Shown here one piece after another: positions 42,794 through 51,285 of a DNA stretch of 52,177 bases (position 1 is its first letter; each line of letters opens with the position of its first letter). A model generated the notes under the pieces. It was given only the letters and a program-made list of their open reading frames with translations, had not been told where the DNA came from and searched no databases. This DNA comes from Holdemanella porci (GTDB lineage: Bacteria; Bacillota_I; Bacilli_A; Erysipelotrichales; Erysipelotrichaceae), in NCBI RefSeq assembly GCF_009696075.1, contig NZ_VUMR01000007.1, positions 1 through 52,177 of the forward strand. The letters are read 5' to 3'. Position numbers and translations under genes: made by a program.

Positions 42794-43469
42794 TTTAGAT
42801 TTAACTCCAATCTGGATATCTTTAAAAACGGCAAGTATCACAATAGTAATCATATTTATTCTTGGTTTACTGGCGGCATGGTGGATTTATTCAAGAAAGA
42901 GCGAAGCTTTGAAAATGGTCTTTGATGGAATCTTTACTTTGCCTATGGTTTTACCACCTACAGTAGCTGGATTTTTCTTGTTGATGATCTTTGGCGTAAA
43001 TCAACCTATAGGAAAATTTTTTATGAGTGCATTTGGCATTCGCATCGCATTTAGCTTTAGTGCGACTGTGATTGCAGCAGTGGTCATTTCATTTCCACTC
43101 ATGTATCGAAATGCCAGGGGCGCCTTTGATCAAGTGGATACGGATTTAGTGTATGCCGCAAGAACTTTAGGAATGAGCGAATGGAACATCTTCTTGAAAG
43201 TATTGATTCCCAATGCTTTACCAGGAATTATTAGTGGTGGTGTCCTTGCGTTTGCGCGTGGCTTAGGTGAGTTTGGAGCAACGGCGATGCTTGCAGGAAA
43301 CATCATTGGAAAGACAAGAACACTTCCTGTAGCTGTATATAGTGAAGTGATGAGTGGAGATATGGAATCAGCTGCCTTTTATGTGTGGGTGATCATTGGC
43401 ATTTGTTTTATAGCTGTGATTTTGTTGAATCTATATCAATTATATGTTCGAAAGAAAAGGAGTTTCTAA
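42765..43469 (+). CDS. modB: Molybdate ABC transporter permease
   Basis: The 234-residue permease has five or six membrane helices and the ABC-binding EAA loop (YAARTLGMSEWNIFLKVLIPNALPGIISG). GLGEFGATAMLAGNIIGKTRTLPVAVY is diagnostic of ModB. It starts with GTG at 42765 or 42774; the gene overlaps the end of the MOSC-MogA gene. Together with modC and modA it imports molybdate (possibly tungstate). Confidence 0.94.
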   Translation: MKRVSAQGNNLDLTPIWISLKTASITIVIIFILGLLAAWWIYSRKSEALKMVFDGIFTLPMVLPPTVAGFFLLMIFGVNQPIGKFFMSAFGIRIAFSFSATVIAAVVISFPLMYRNARGAFDQVDTDLVYAARTLGMSEWNIFLKVLIPNALPGIISGGVLAFARGLGEFGATAMLAGNIIGKTRTLPVAVYSEVMSGDMESAAFYVWVIIGICFIAVILLNLYQLYVRKKRSF

Positions 43470-44102
43470 ATGTTGGAAGTACAAATATATAAGAAGCTTG
43501 CAGAATTTGATTTAGACGTTTCCTTTCAAGTGAACGACAATATTTTAGGGCTTATGGGAGCTTCAGGATCCGGTAAAAGTATGACATTAAAATGTATAGC
43601 TGGAATTGAAATGCCAGATCAAGGACGGATTGTATTAAATGGTCGTGTTTTATTTGATTCAGAAAAGAAAATAAATGTACCGATTCAAAAACGAAATGTG
43701 GGCTATATGTTTCAAAGCTATGCTCTATTTCCCAATATGAATGTATATGAAAATATTAGTGTGGGATTAAGGGCTAGAATGGTAAAAGATGTGGATATTG
43801 TGGCTCAAAAAGTGATGAAACAATTTCAAATTAGTGAACTTGCCTCAAGATATCCCAAACAATTATCGGGTGGACAAAGACAAAGGGTGGCATTGGCTCG
43901 TTTGATGGCTTATGAACCAGATGTTCTTTTATTGGATGAACCATTTAGTGCTTTAGATGAAGATTTAAAGGAGGATTTATTAAGGGAACTTAAAAGTGAG
44001 CTTCAAATTTCAAAACCGGTTATTTTTGTATCACACAATAAGGAGGAAGTAAATGAGTTGTGTGATTTTAAATATAAAATTAAACAAGGAGAGATCGTAT
44101 GA
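43470..44102 (+). CDS. modC: Molybdate ABC transporter ATPase
   Basis: The 210-residue ATPase has Walker A GASGSGKS, Q-loop FQSYALFPNMNV, signature LSGGQRQRVALARLM, Walker B VLLLDEPFSALD and H-loop VSHNKEE. It lacks the C-terminal TOBE regulatory domain of E. coli ModC. The ATG follows the modB stop directly and its end overlaps modA by four bases. Confidence 0.93.
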   Translation: MLEVQIYKKLAEFDLDVSFQVNDNILGLMGASGSGKSMTLKCIAGIEMPDQGRIVLNGRVLFDSEKKINVPIQKRNVGYMFQSYALFPNMNVYENISVGLRARMVKDVDIVAQKVMKQFQISELASRYPKQLSGGQRQRVALARLMAYEPDVLLLDEPFSALDEDLKEDLLRELKSELQISKPVIFVSHNKEEVNELCDFKYKIKQGEIV

Positions 44103-44875
44103 AAAACGGTTTAAGTGTTTTATTGGCTGGAGTCATGGTCACAAGTTTATTTGGGTGTAGTTCAAATGAACCAAAAGAACAAGTAAAACTTACAATTGCG
44201 GCAGCCGCAAGTTTGGAAAACGCATTTGAAGATGAATTGATTCCAATGTTTGAAAAAGAGTATCCAAATGTAACGATTGAAGGTGTTTATGATAGTAGTG
44301 GAAAATTACAGTTTCAAATTGAAAAAGGATTAGATGCTGATGTCTTCTTTAGTGCAGCTACAACACAGATGAACGCTTTAAAAGATGAAAATTTAGTGGA
44401 TGCAGATTCAATTTTAAATGTATTAGAGAATAAATTGGTATTGATCAAAGGAAAAGACAGCACTACAACAATCACTAGATTTGATAATATTAAAGAAGTT
44501 TCAATTATTGCGATTGGAAATCCAGAAGTAGTTCCTGCAGGAAGCTACGCAAAGGAAGCTTTGACAAATTTAGGTGTATGGGATTCCATTCAAGATCGTT
44601 TAAGCTTAGCGGGAAATGTAACGGAAGTATTGTCTCAAGTTGAAACACAAAATGCAGAAATTGGTTTAGTTTACGCGACAGATGCTGCAAGTAGTGATAA
44701 AGTAGAGGTAGTGGCAGAGTGCGATAATTCATTATTAGCTACACCAGTACTATATCCAGTTGGTCGTGTATCGAGTACAAAGCATAAAGATGAAGCCAAT
44801 TCATTGATTGAATTCTTAAAGAGCGATAAAGCTTTAAAAGTATTCAAAAAATACGGATTTAAAAAAGGAGAGTAA
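44099..44875 (+). CDS. modA: Molybdate-binding lipoprotein
   Basis: The 258-residue protein has a lipoprotein signal (VMVTSLFGCS, Cys20), then LTIAAAASLENAFEDELIPMFEKEYPNVTIEGVYDSSGKLQFQIEKG..ADVFFSA, the ModA signature. It is the substrate-binding part of the molybdate importer, anchored in the membrane. Confidence 0.94.
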   Translation: MKNGLSVLLAGVMVTSLFGCSSNEPKEQVKLTIAAAASLENAFEDELIPMFEKEYPNVTIEGVYDSSGKLQFQIEKGLDADVFFSAATTQMNALKDENLVDADSILNVLENKLVLIKGKDSTTTITRFDNIKEVSIIAIGNPEVVPAGSYAKEALTNLGVWDSIQDRLSLAGNVTEVLSQVETQNAEIGLVYATDAASSDKVEVVAECDNSLLATPVLYPVGRVSSTKHKDEANSLIEFLKSDKALKVFKKYGFKKGE

Positions 44876-44876
44876 G

Positions 44877-45890
44877 ATGAAATTAATCAAGACACAGGAT
44901 GCCGTAGGGCATGTACTTTGTCATGATATAACGCAAATCATTAAGGGTGTCACGAAAGATGCCCTTTTTCGTAAGGGTCATATTGTGACAGAAGAAGATA
45001 TTCCTTTATTGTTGTCAGTTGGAAAAGAACATTTATATGTTTGGGAAAATGACGAGAGCATGATGCATGAAAATGATGCAGCTATGGTTTTACTAGATAT
45101 GTGTAAAAATGAATACATGTCTTATGGTGAAATCAAAGAAGGAAAAATCGAATTAAAAAGTGAGATTCACGGGTTGTTGAAAGTAGATCGTAAGGCTTTG
45201 TTTACAGTAAATTCATTTGGACAGATGATGATCGCAACAAGACATGGAAACACAGTAGTAAATCCGGGTGATAAACTTGCGGGTATGCGTATTATTCCCT
45301 TGGTGATTGAAAAGGAGAAGATGGATAAAGTTAGATCATTTATCACATCTCCTATTCTTGAAATTAAGCCGTTTGTATTAAAGAAAGCGGCTGTAATCAC
45401 AACAGGAAGTGAAGTGTATAAAGGAAGAATTCAAGATACATTTACACCAGTTATTCAAGCTAAATTGGCTGAGTTCGGTTGTGAAATGGTGTATCATGCG
45501 ATTTGTGATGATGACGATAAAATGGTGACAGAAAAAATCAATGAAGCATTGACACAAGGGGTAGATATTGTACTTTGTACAGGTGGAATGAGTGTGGATC
45601 CAGATGATCGAACGCCACTCGCAATCAAGAACACAGGCGCCAATATAATTAGCTATGGTTCTCCAATTCTTCCTGGTGCTATGTTTTTGCTTTCTTATAA
45701 AGGAGAAGTCCCAATTGTTGGTCTTCCCGGATGTGTTATGTATGCCAAAAGAACGGTATTTGATTTAGTACTTTGTCGTTTACTTGCCAAGGATGTAGTG
45801 ACATACGAAGAATTGTGTGATTTAGGTGAAGGTGGATTGTGCTTAGGATGTGATATTTGCACATATCCAAATTGTGGATTTGGAAAATGA
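44877..45890 (+). CDS. Short MoeA-like molybdopterin-binding protein with cysteine tail
   Basis: The 337-residue protein has a molybdopterin-binding (MoCF) domain: AAVITTGSEVYKGRIQDTFTPVIQAKL...VDIVLCTGGMSVDPDDRTPLAIKN...LPGAMFLLSY...GLPGCVMY. It is shorter than MoeA (about 400 residues). It ends with a cysteine motif CLGCDICTYPNCGFGK (C-x2-C-x2-C-x4-C) not found in MoeA. Genes of this type sit in selenium-dependent hydroxylase loci; insertion of molybdenum, perhaps with a metal or Se-bearing tail, is an inference. Confidence 0.82.
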   Translation: MKLIKTQDAVGHVLCHDITQIIKGVTKDALFRKGHIVTEEDIPLLLSVGKEHLYVWENDESMMHENDAAMVLLDMCKNEYMSYGEIKEGKIELKSEIHGLLKVDRKALFTVNSFGQMMIATRHGNTVVNPGDKLAGMRIIPLVIEKEKMDKVRSFITSPILEIKPFVLKKAAVITTGSEVYKGRIQDTFTPVIQAKLAEFGCEMVYHAICDDDDKMVTEKINEALTQGVDIVLCTGGMSVDPDDRTPLAIKNTGANIISYGSPILPGAMFLLSYKGEVPIVGLPGCVMYAKRTVFDLVLCRLLAKDVVTYEELCDLGEGGLCLGCDICTYPNCGFGK

Positions 45891-46219
45891 GATATAAACT
45901 AAAAATTCAAATTGGTAATAATGAACCAAATTTTGGCAAGGGTGTTGTAGAACTATTGGAATTATGCGATAAGTATGGTTCTCTATCAAAGGCTTATAAA
46001 GAAATGGGAATGTCAAATTCAAAGGCTTGGAAAATCATCAAAAGAGCTCAAGAAGATTTGGGTTATGAACTGGTTCATACGACGAGTGGTGGTAGTCTTG
46101 GTGGAGGCTCGCAATTGACTTTAGAAGGAAAAGAATTGGTACGTAAATATAAATTGTTCCAAGAAAAAATAGAAATGTATTCCGAACAAGTGTTTAAGGA
46201 AGTATTTGAAAATGAATAA
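45887..46219 (+). CDS. ModE-like HTH regulator lacking the molybdate-binding domain
   Basis: The 110-residue protein corresponds to the N-terminal winged-helix half of ModE: FGKGVVELLELCDKYGSLSKAYKEMGMSNSKAWKIIKRAQEDLGYELVHTTSGGSLGGGSQLTLEGKELVRKYKLF. The molbindin domains are absent. The ATG overlaps the stop of the MoeA-like gene (ATGA). It may regulate this operon through the palindrome at 40414. How it senses molybdenum or selenium is not visible. Confidence 0.85.
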   Translation: MRYKLKIQIGNNEPNFGKGVVELLELCDKYGSLSKAYKEMGMSNSKAWKIIKRAQEDLGYELVHTTSGGSLGGGSQLTLEGKELVRKYKLFQEKIEMYSEQVFKEVFENE

Positions 46220-46433
46220 AGAGGAAGTATTGATTATTACTTTTAAAAGTATTCAAGATGTTCTAGATTTGGAGTCTAAGACAAAAAACGGGCGTATGAT
46301 ACCTGTTCCAAGTTGTGTTAAGGCAGGATGTGGCATGTGTTTTATGTCGAAGGATCTAGATGAGAAAAAGTGGAAACTCTTTTTAGAAGAACAAGATGTT
46401 TTGTATGAGGATATAGTAAGGATGAAATTTTGA
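46212..46433 (+). CDS. DUF3343 (Se/S carrier-like) small protein
   Basis: The 73-residue protein is a DUF3343 family member: LIITFKSIQDVLDLESKTKNGRMIPVPSCVKAGCGMCFMS. Three cysteines cluster in CVKAGCGMC. The family is described as a putative selenium/sulfur carrier, which fits its place between the regulator and selD. The ATG at 46212 overlaps the end of the ModE-like gene. Confidence 0.85.
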   Translation: MNKEEVLIITFKSIQDVLDLESKTKNGRMIPVPSCVKAGCGMCFMSKDLDEKKWKLFLEEQDVLYEDIVRMKF

Positions 46434-47461
46434 TGAATGAAAAAATATATTGTAAGAGTGGTGGATGTAGTGCTAAATTGGGCGCAAAGAAATTGAGTCA
46501 TATTCTAGAAATAATTGATTCTTATAAAGACAGTCATGTTTTGGTTGGATTTGATTCAAGGGATGATGCGGCAGTTTATCAAATCGATGAGAATCATGCG
46601 TTTATATCTACTTTGGATTTCTTTCCACCTATGGTAGAAGATCCATATTTGTATGGTCAGATTGCAGCAACAAATGCACTCAGTGATATTTATGCGATGA
46701 ATGGTACGCCAAAAACAGCTTTAAATATTGTGTGTTTTCCAGACAATGAGGATTTGAATATTTTAGGTAAAATCATTGAAGGAGGAAATTCTAAGCTAGT
46801 TGAAGCTGAGTGTGCACTAGCTGGAGGGCATTCCATTCGTGATGATTCAATTAAATATGGCTTGAGTGTAACTGGTTTGGTAAATCCAAAAGACGTAAAG
46901 AAAAATAATGGCACCCAATGTGGGGATGTCTTGATTTTGACGAAGCCTTTAGGTGTCGGTTTGACTTTAAATGCGTTGCGTATGGATGATTGTTCTAAAG
47001 AAATGCAGGAAAGAGTCTTTAAAAGTATGACTACATTAAACAAGTATGCTTGTGATGTTTTAAAAAAATATGATGTGCATGCTCTAACCGATGTAACGGG
47101 TTTTGGCTTGTTGGTGCATTTAAATGAGATGCTAGACGAAAAAAATAGTGCAGTGATTTATAAGGATTCGATTCCATATTTTGATGACTGTCAAAAGTAT
47201 GTCGAAGAATTTTATTTAAGTGGGGCTGCCCAGACCAATCGCAATAGTGTAGAGGGTAAGATTCGTTTTGATTGTGATTTCTTTACAGAAGAAATCTTGT
47301 TTGACCCACAAACGAGTGGTGGCTTATTAGCTAGTGTATCTAAAGCGGATTTAGAAATGCTAGAGAAAGATTTCAAGGAAAATAATCTTGAATTGTATGT
47401 TGTGGGTGAAGTCATTGAGAAAAATGAATATAATGTATATGTAAGAGGTAGGAAGATATGA
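46433..47461 (+). CDS. selD: Selenide, water dikinase
   Basis: SelD makes selenophosphate from selenide and ATP. The 342-residue protein has the glycine-rich N-terminus with reactive Cys12 and Lys15 (KSGGCSAKLG), LVGFDSRDDAAVYQ and STLDFFPPMVEDP, and ends with DPQTSGGLLASV. In the usual GCGCK motif the second cysteine is replaced (GCSAK) while the essential Cys and Lys remain. No selA, selB or tRNA-Sec gene is visible. The neighbours yedF, yqeB and yqeC point to labile-selenium maturation of a molybdenum hydroxylase. The start overlaps the DUF3343 stop. Confidence 0.94.
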   Translation: MNEKIYCKSGGCSAKLGAKKLSHILEIIDSYKDSHVLVGFDSRDDAAVYQIDENHAFISTLDFFPPMVEDPYLYGQIAATNALSDIYAMNGTPKTALNIVCFPDNEDLNILGKIIEGGNSKLVEAECALAGGHSIRDDSIKYGLSVTGLVNPKDVKKNNGTQCGDVLILTKPLGVGLTLNALRMDDCSKEMQERVFKSMTTLNKYACDVLKKYDVHALTDVTGFGLLVHLNEMLDEKNSAVIYKDSIPYFDDCQKYVEEFYLSGAAQTNRNSVEGKIRFDCDFFTEEILFDPQTSGGLLASVSKADLEMLEKDFKENNLELYVVGEVIEKNEYNVYVRGRKI

Positions 47462-48051
47462 AAACTTTAGATTGTAGAGGATTAGAGTGTCCACTTCCTG
47501 TTGTAAAGACAAAGGAAGCTTTAAAAGAAGAAAATGTAGTTTCAACAATTGTGGATAATGAGATTGCGGTTGAAAACTTAACGAAGTTTGCGAAAGTAAA
47601 AAATTATACGGTAAATTCTAAAAAAGAGGGTAAGGATTATATTGTTGAAATTTCAAAGGGTGATGAAGAAGCAGATTTTGAAGTGGAATACACATATGCG
47701 GACTGCAGCTTGGCTAAGCCTAAAACGGTTGTTGTGTGCGCAAGTAATGTGATGGGTTCAGATCCGGATTTAGGTGCGATTTTAATGAAATCATTTATTT
47801 TCTCTTTGACAAAACAAGATGTTTTGCCAGATGAAATGATTTTCTATAATGAGGGTGTAAAAATCACAACGACAAAGAGTGAAACTTTAGAAGATTTAAA
47901 ATATTTAGCGGATAATGGAGTAGAAATTGTAAGTTGTGGAACTTGCTTGGATTTCTTCCATTTAAAAGAAGAACTTCAGGTGGGTTCAGTCACAAATATG
48001 TATGATATTGTAGAAAGAATGGAGAAGGCTGATAAAATTATCAAGCCATAA
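47458..48051 (+). CDS. yedF: Selenium metabolism protein YedF
   Basis: The 197-residue protein joins an N-terminal TusA-like sulfurtransferase domain (TLDCRGLECPLPVVKTKEAL, Cys6 and Cys11) and a C-terminal DsrE-like domain (VVCASNVMGSDPDLGAILMKSFIFSLT...VEIVSCGTCLDFFHL). This is the TIGR03527 architecture tied to selenium use. It probably carries selenium to the hydroxylase maturation step. It overlaps selD by four bases. Confidence 0.93.
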   Translation: MKTLDCRGLECPLPVVKTKEALKEENVVSTIVDNEIAVENLTKFAKVKNYTVNSKKEGKDYIVEISKGDEEADFEVEYTYADCSLAKPKTVVVCASNVMGSDPDLGAILMKSFIFSLTKQDVLPDEMIFYNEGVKITTTKSETLEDLKYLADNGVEIVSCGTCLDFFHLKEELQVGSVTNMYDIVERMEKADKIIKP

Positions 48052-48056
48052 GGATT

Positions 48057-48848
48057 ATGAATAAATGTGTTATTGTGCGTGGTGGAGGAGACATAGCGAC
48101 AGGGACAATATATAAACTTGTAAAAAGTGGATTTCAAGTATTGGTGATAGAAGCTGAAAAACCAAGCGCAATACGAAGAAATGTTGCCTTTTGTCAGGCT
48201 GTGTATGAAGGAAAATTTACGGTTGAAGATATGACGTGTGTTTTAGTTTCAACGATAGAAGAAGCTAAAGCAGTGATGGCTAAAAATCAAGTCGCGATGA
48301 TGGTAGATCCAAATGGTGAAATGATTTCTAAAATAGAACATATTGCCTTGGTGGATGCGATTCTTGCCAAGAAGAATTTAGGTACGACAATAGATATGGC
48401 ACCTATCACAATTGGTTTAGGTCCTGGTTTTTGTGCAGGCAAAGATGTGCATGTGGTTGTGGAAACAATGCGTGGACATAATCTAGGAAGACTGATCTAC
48501 CAGGGACATGCTTTGCCAAATACGGGTGTTCCTGGAAATATTAAGGGATATTCTAAAGAAAGAGTGATTCATTCTCCTTGTGCAGGTGTTTGTCACAATG
48601 TCAAAAAGATTACAGATATCGTTGAAAAAGGAGAAATTATTGCGTATATCGATAAAACACCAGTGTATGCGAGCATGTCAGGCTTACTTAGAGGATTGAT
48701 TCAGGATGGGTACAATGTAACATCTGGATTTAAAATGGCAGATATTGATCCTAGAGTGGATGAATATCAGAATTGTTTTACAATTTCTGACAAGGCACGT
48801 TGTATTGGTGGAGGTGTTTTGGAGGCGATACTGCATGGTTTATCTTGA
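48057..48848 (+). CDS. yqeB: YqeB, selenium-dependent molybdenum hydroxylase system protein
   Basis: The 263-residue protein begins VIVRGGGDIATGTIYKLVKSGFQVLVIEAEKPSAIRRNVAFCQAVYEG, the Rossmann-like opening diagnostic of YqeB (TIGR03309). It continues with IDMAPITIGLGPGF and the lipoyl/biotin-like hammerhead segment near ERVIHSPCAGVCHNVKKITDIVEKGEIIA. The biochemical function is unknown, but it occurs only with orphan SelD loci. The next gene overlaps its end. Confidence 0.93.
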   Translation: MNKCVIVRGGGDIATGTIYKLVKSGFQVLVIEAEKPSAIRRNVAFCQAVYEGKFTVEDMTCVLVSTIEEAKAVMAKNQVAMMVDPNGEMISKIEHIALVDAILAKKNLGTTIDMAPITIGLGPGFCAGKDVHVVVETMRGHNLGRLIYQGHALPNTGVPGNIKGYSKERVIHSPCAGVCHNVKKITDIVEKGEIIAYIDKTPVYASMSGLLRGLIQDGYNVTSGFKMADIDPRVDEYQNCFTISDKARCIGGGVLEAILHGLS

Positions 48849-49926
48849 TCAGGCTGCGACTAGCTTTCCAAAACTAGATGTAGTCAAACAAGCGGTCATA
48901 GATGCATTAGATGTGGCAGGCAATGCGAATCGTAGTTCAAATATGGATTCTTCACGTTTGATTTTTGCAGCAAGAAGAAATATTGCACAGTTTTTTGGAC
49001 TCTCTGATTTTCACCGTGTTATTTTAAATGGTGGAAATACCGAGAGTTTAAATACTTGCATTAAAGGAATCTTAAAAGAAAATGATCATGTGATCACTAC
49101 GTATGCGGAGCACAATAGTGTGCTTCGTCCTTTATATGAGTTAGAAGAAAAGGGAATAATCACATTAACGATATGTGCTCCTTATTTAGAGGATATTAAG
49201 TGCCATATTCAAAAAAATACTCGAATGGTTATCGTGACACACAGTTCAAATGTGACAGGTGAAATTTTTGATGTGGATTCCATTGGAAAGTATTGTAAAG
49301 AATGTGGCATTCTTTTTATGGTGGATGCGGCTCAAAGTGCAGGTCATATACCAGTATCTATGGAAAATATAGATGTTTTATGTTTTAGTGGCCATAAAGC
49401 TCTATTAGGGATTGGTGGTATTGGTGGTTTTTGCGTAAAGGACATTGAAGTAAAACCATTGATTTCTGGTGGAACGGGCATCGATTCTTTTAATCCACAA
49501 ATGCCAGAGGCGTATCCAGAACATTTAGAGGCGGGAACACAGAATCTTGCAGGAATTGCAGCTTTAAATGCAGGGGTTCAATATGTTTTATCACATCAAA
49601 AAGCGATTGTGGAAAAGGAACACTTTTTACTTCAAAAATTATATGAAGGTTTAACGGGGGATGTAGAGTTTTATTCATCTTTAGAAAATTCTACGCCTAT
49701 TGTGGCTTTGAATATCCCAGGTAAAGATAGTGCTTATGTGAGCGACTTATTGAATTATAAGTATGGTATTGTGACGCGTTGTGGAGCGCATTGTGCTCCA
49801 TTAATGCATAAACATTTAAAAACAGAAGAACAGGGAATTGTACGTTTATCTGTATCTTTTCAAAATACAATAGAAGATGTGGATTTTGTGGTACGTGCAA
49901 TTCAGGAGATTTCAAATGATCATTAG
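48835..49926 (+). CDS. Cysteine desulfurase-family aminotransferase class V
   Basis: The 363-residue PLP enzyme opens MVYLDQAATSFPK and has THSSNVTGEIFDV, MVDAAQSAGHIPV and the active-site lysine in CFSGHKALLG (Lys188). A reactive cysteine candidate lies in RCGAHCAPLMHKHL (Cys316 or Cys320). It resembles the cysteine-desulfurase subgroup (TIGR01977) that accompanies selenium-dependent hydroxylase genes, and could release selenium from selenocysteine or sulfur from cysteine. The ATG at 48835, with GGAGGCG before it, is preferred. Confidence 0.9.
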   Translation: MVYLDQAATSFPKLDVVKQAVIDALDVAGNANRSSNMDSSRLIFAARRNIAQFFGLSDFHRVILNGGNTESLNTCIKGILKENDHVITTYAEHNSVLRPLYELEEKGIITLTICAPYLEDIKCHIQKNTRMVIVTHSSNVTGEIFDVDSIGKYCKECGILFMVDAAQSAGHIPVSMENIDVLCFSGHKALLGIGGIGGFCVKDIEVKPLISGGTGIDSFNPQMPEAYPEHLEAGTQNLAGIAALNAGVQYVLSHQKAIVEKEHFLLQKLYEGLTGDVEFYSSLENSTPIVALNIPGKDSAYVSDLLNYKYGIVTRCGAHCAPLMHKHLKTEEQGIVRLSVSFQNTIEDVDFVVRAIQEISNDH

Positions 49927-51283
49927 TGTAATTGGTTCAGGTGGAAAAACAACGTATATCCGTGAGTTAAAAGATAAATATGTTTCTATGAATAAAACCG
50001 TTTTAATGTGTACAACGACGCATATGTTGATTGAAGAAGATACATTGGTAGATCCTGGTTATGATGAAATAATGCAAAGAATTGAAACATATGGATATTG
50101 TCATGCGGGAAATCGGTGTGGTGACATGAAAATTGAGGCGTTAGATGAAGAGTTATTTAATCAATTAAAACAAGTGGTGGATGTGATACTGATTGAGGCA
50201 GATGGTTCTAAGCATTTACCTTTAAAATATCCAAATGTGAATGAACCTGTTCTTGATTCAGATACGGATGAAGTTGTGTTGATTTCAAATCTAAATGGAT
50301 TAAATCAACCAGTAAAAGATGTGGTACATCGTTATGAACTGGCAAATTTAGATCCGAATGAACTTGTAACACCTAGAATTATGCAAGATTTAATACGTGC
50401 TTATTTAAAGAAACTAAATAAACCTGTAAAGATTCATGTGAACGGGGCTATGGATTTGTATACGCGTTGTGTAAGAGTTTTATTAGAAGAAAATGTCGAT
50501 GTGAATATCATCCAAAAGGAATGGTTTAATATGCAGCCTAAGCTTGTGATTTTAGGCTGTGGACATGTCAGTCAATATTTAGCTAAAATGGCTAGTATAT
50601 TAGAGTTGTATACGATTGTGATTGACAATCGTAAAGAATTTGCGAATCGGGAATGTTTTCCAACCGCAAATGAAATTCATTGTATCGATTATGATCAAAT
50701 GGATTCTGTATTGCCAGATGAAGAGAATGCTTGTTATGTGATAGTGACAAGAGGACATAAAGATGATCGTCTTTGTCTAGAAAAGATGATTCGTAAACCT
50801 CATTTATATTTGGGTATGATTGGAAGCAAGGGAAAAGTAAAAAAGACCTTTGATGCTTTGATTGAAGAAGGATATTCTAAGGAAGAAGTATCCAATGTAC
50901 ATGCTCCCATTGGTTTAGATATTAAGGCGCAGACGCCTGCTGAGATATCGATTAGTATTTTAGCTGAACTTATTGAAATTAAAAACGCAAAGTTTAGTTC
51001 AAGTGTTTCTAAAGAATTGTTAGAATCCAATGTTCATGGAACTTTATGTATTATTATTGATAAAAAAGGATCTGCACCAAGAGGGGTTGGCAGTATGATG
51101 TTAGTGCATACAGATGGAGTCATTGATACCATTGGTGGAGGAAGAGTCGAGTATCAGGCTATTCTAGATGCCAAAGAATGTAAAGAAATTATGATCAAGG
51201 AATATGATTTATCCAATGCAGAAAGTGCTACATTAGGCATGATTTGTGGTGGATATAATAAAGTCTTGTTTGTACCGGTGTAG
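49916..51283 (+). CDS. YqeC-XdhC fusion with permuted XdhC domains
   Basis: The 455-residue protein has three parts. Residues 1-205 are a YqeC domain with P-loop-like VIGSGGKTT and LIEADGSKHLPLK. Residues 208-345 are the XdhC C-terminal Rossmann domain (LVILGCGHVSQYLA...VTRGHKDD...YLGMIGSKGKVKKT). Residues 370-455 are the XdhC/CoxI N-terminal domain (GTLCIIIDKKGSAPRGVGSMMLV...TIGGGRVEYQAI...ATLGMICGG). In standalone XdhC the CoxI-type domain comes first, so the order is reversed here. It probably inserts sulfur or selenium into the hydroxylase cofactor. The ATG at 49916 follows CAGGAG. Confidence 0.88.
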   Translation: MIISVIGSGGKTTYIRELKDKYVSMNKTVLMCTTTHMLIEEDTLVDPGYDEIMQRIETYGYCHAGNRCGDMKIEALDEELFNQLKQVVDVILIEADGSKHLPLKYPNVNEPVLDSDTDEVVLISNLNGLNQPVKDVVHRYELANLDPNELVTPRIMQDLIRAYLKKLNKPVKIHVNGAMDLYTRCVRVLLEENVDVNIIQKEWFNMQPKLVILGCGHVSQYLAKMASILELYTIVIDNRKEFANRECFPTANEIHCIDYDQMDSVLPDEENACYVIVTRGHKDDRLCLEKMIRKPHLYLGMIGSKGKVKKTFDALIEEGYSKEEVSNVHAPIGLDIKAQTPAEISISILAELIEIKNAKFSSSVSKELLESNVHGTLCIIIDKKGSAPRGVGSMMLVHTDGVIDTIGGGRVEYQAILDAKECKEIMIKEYDLSNAESATLGMICGGYNKVLFVPV

Positions 51284-51285
51284 CG

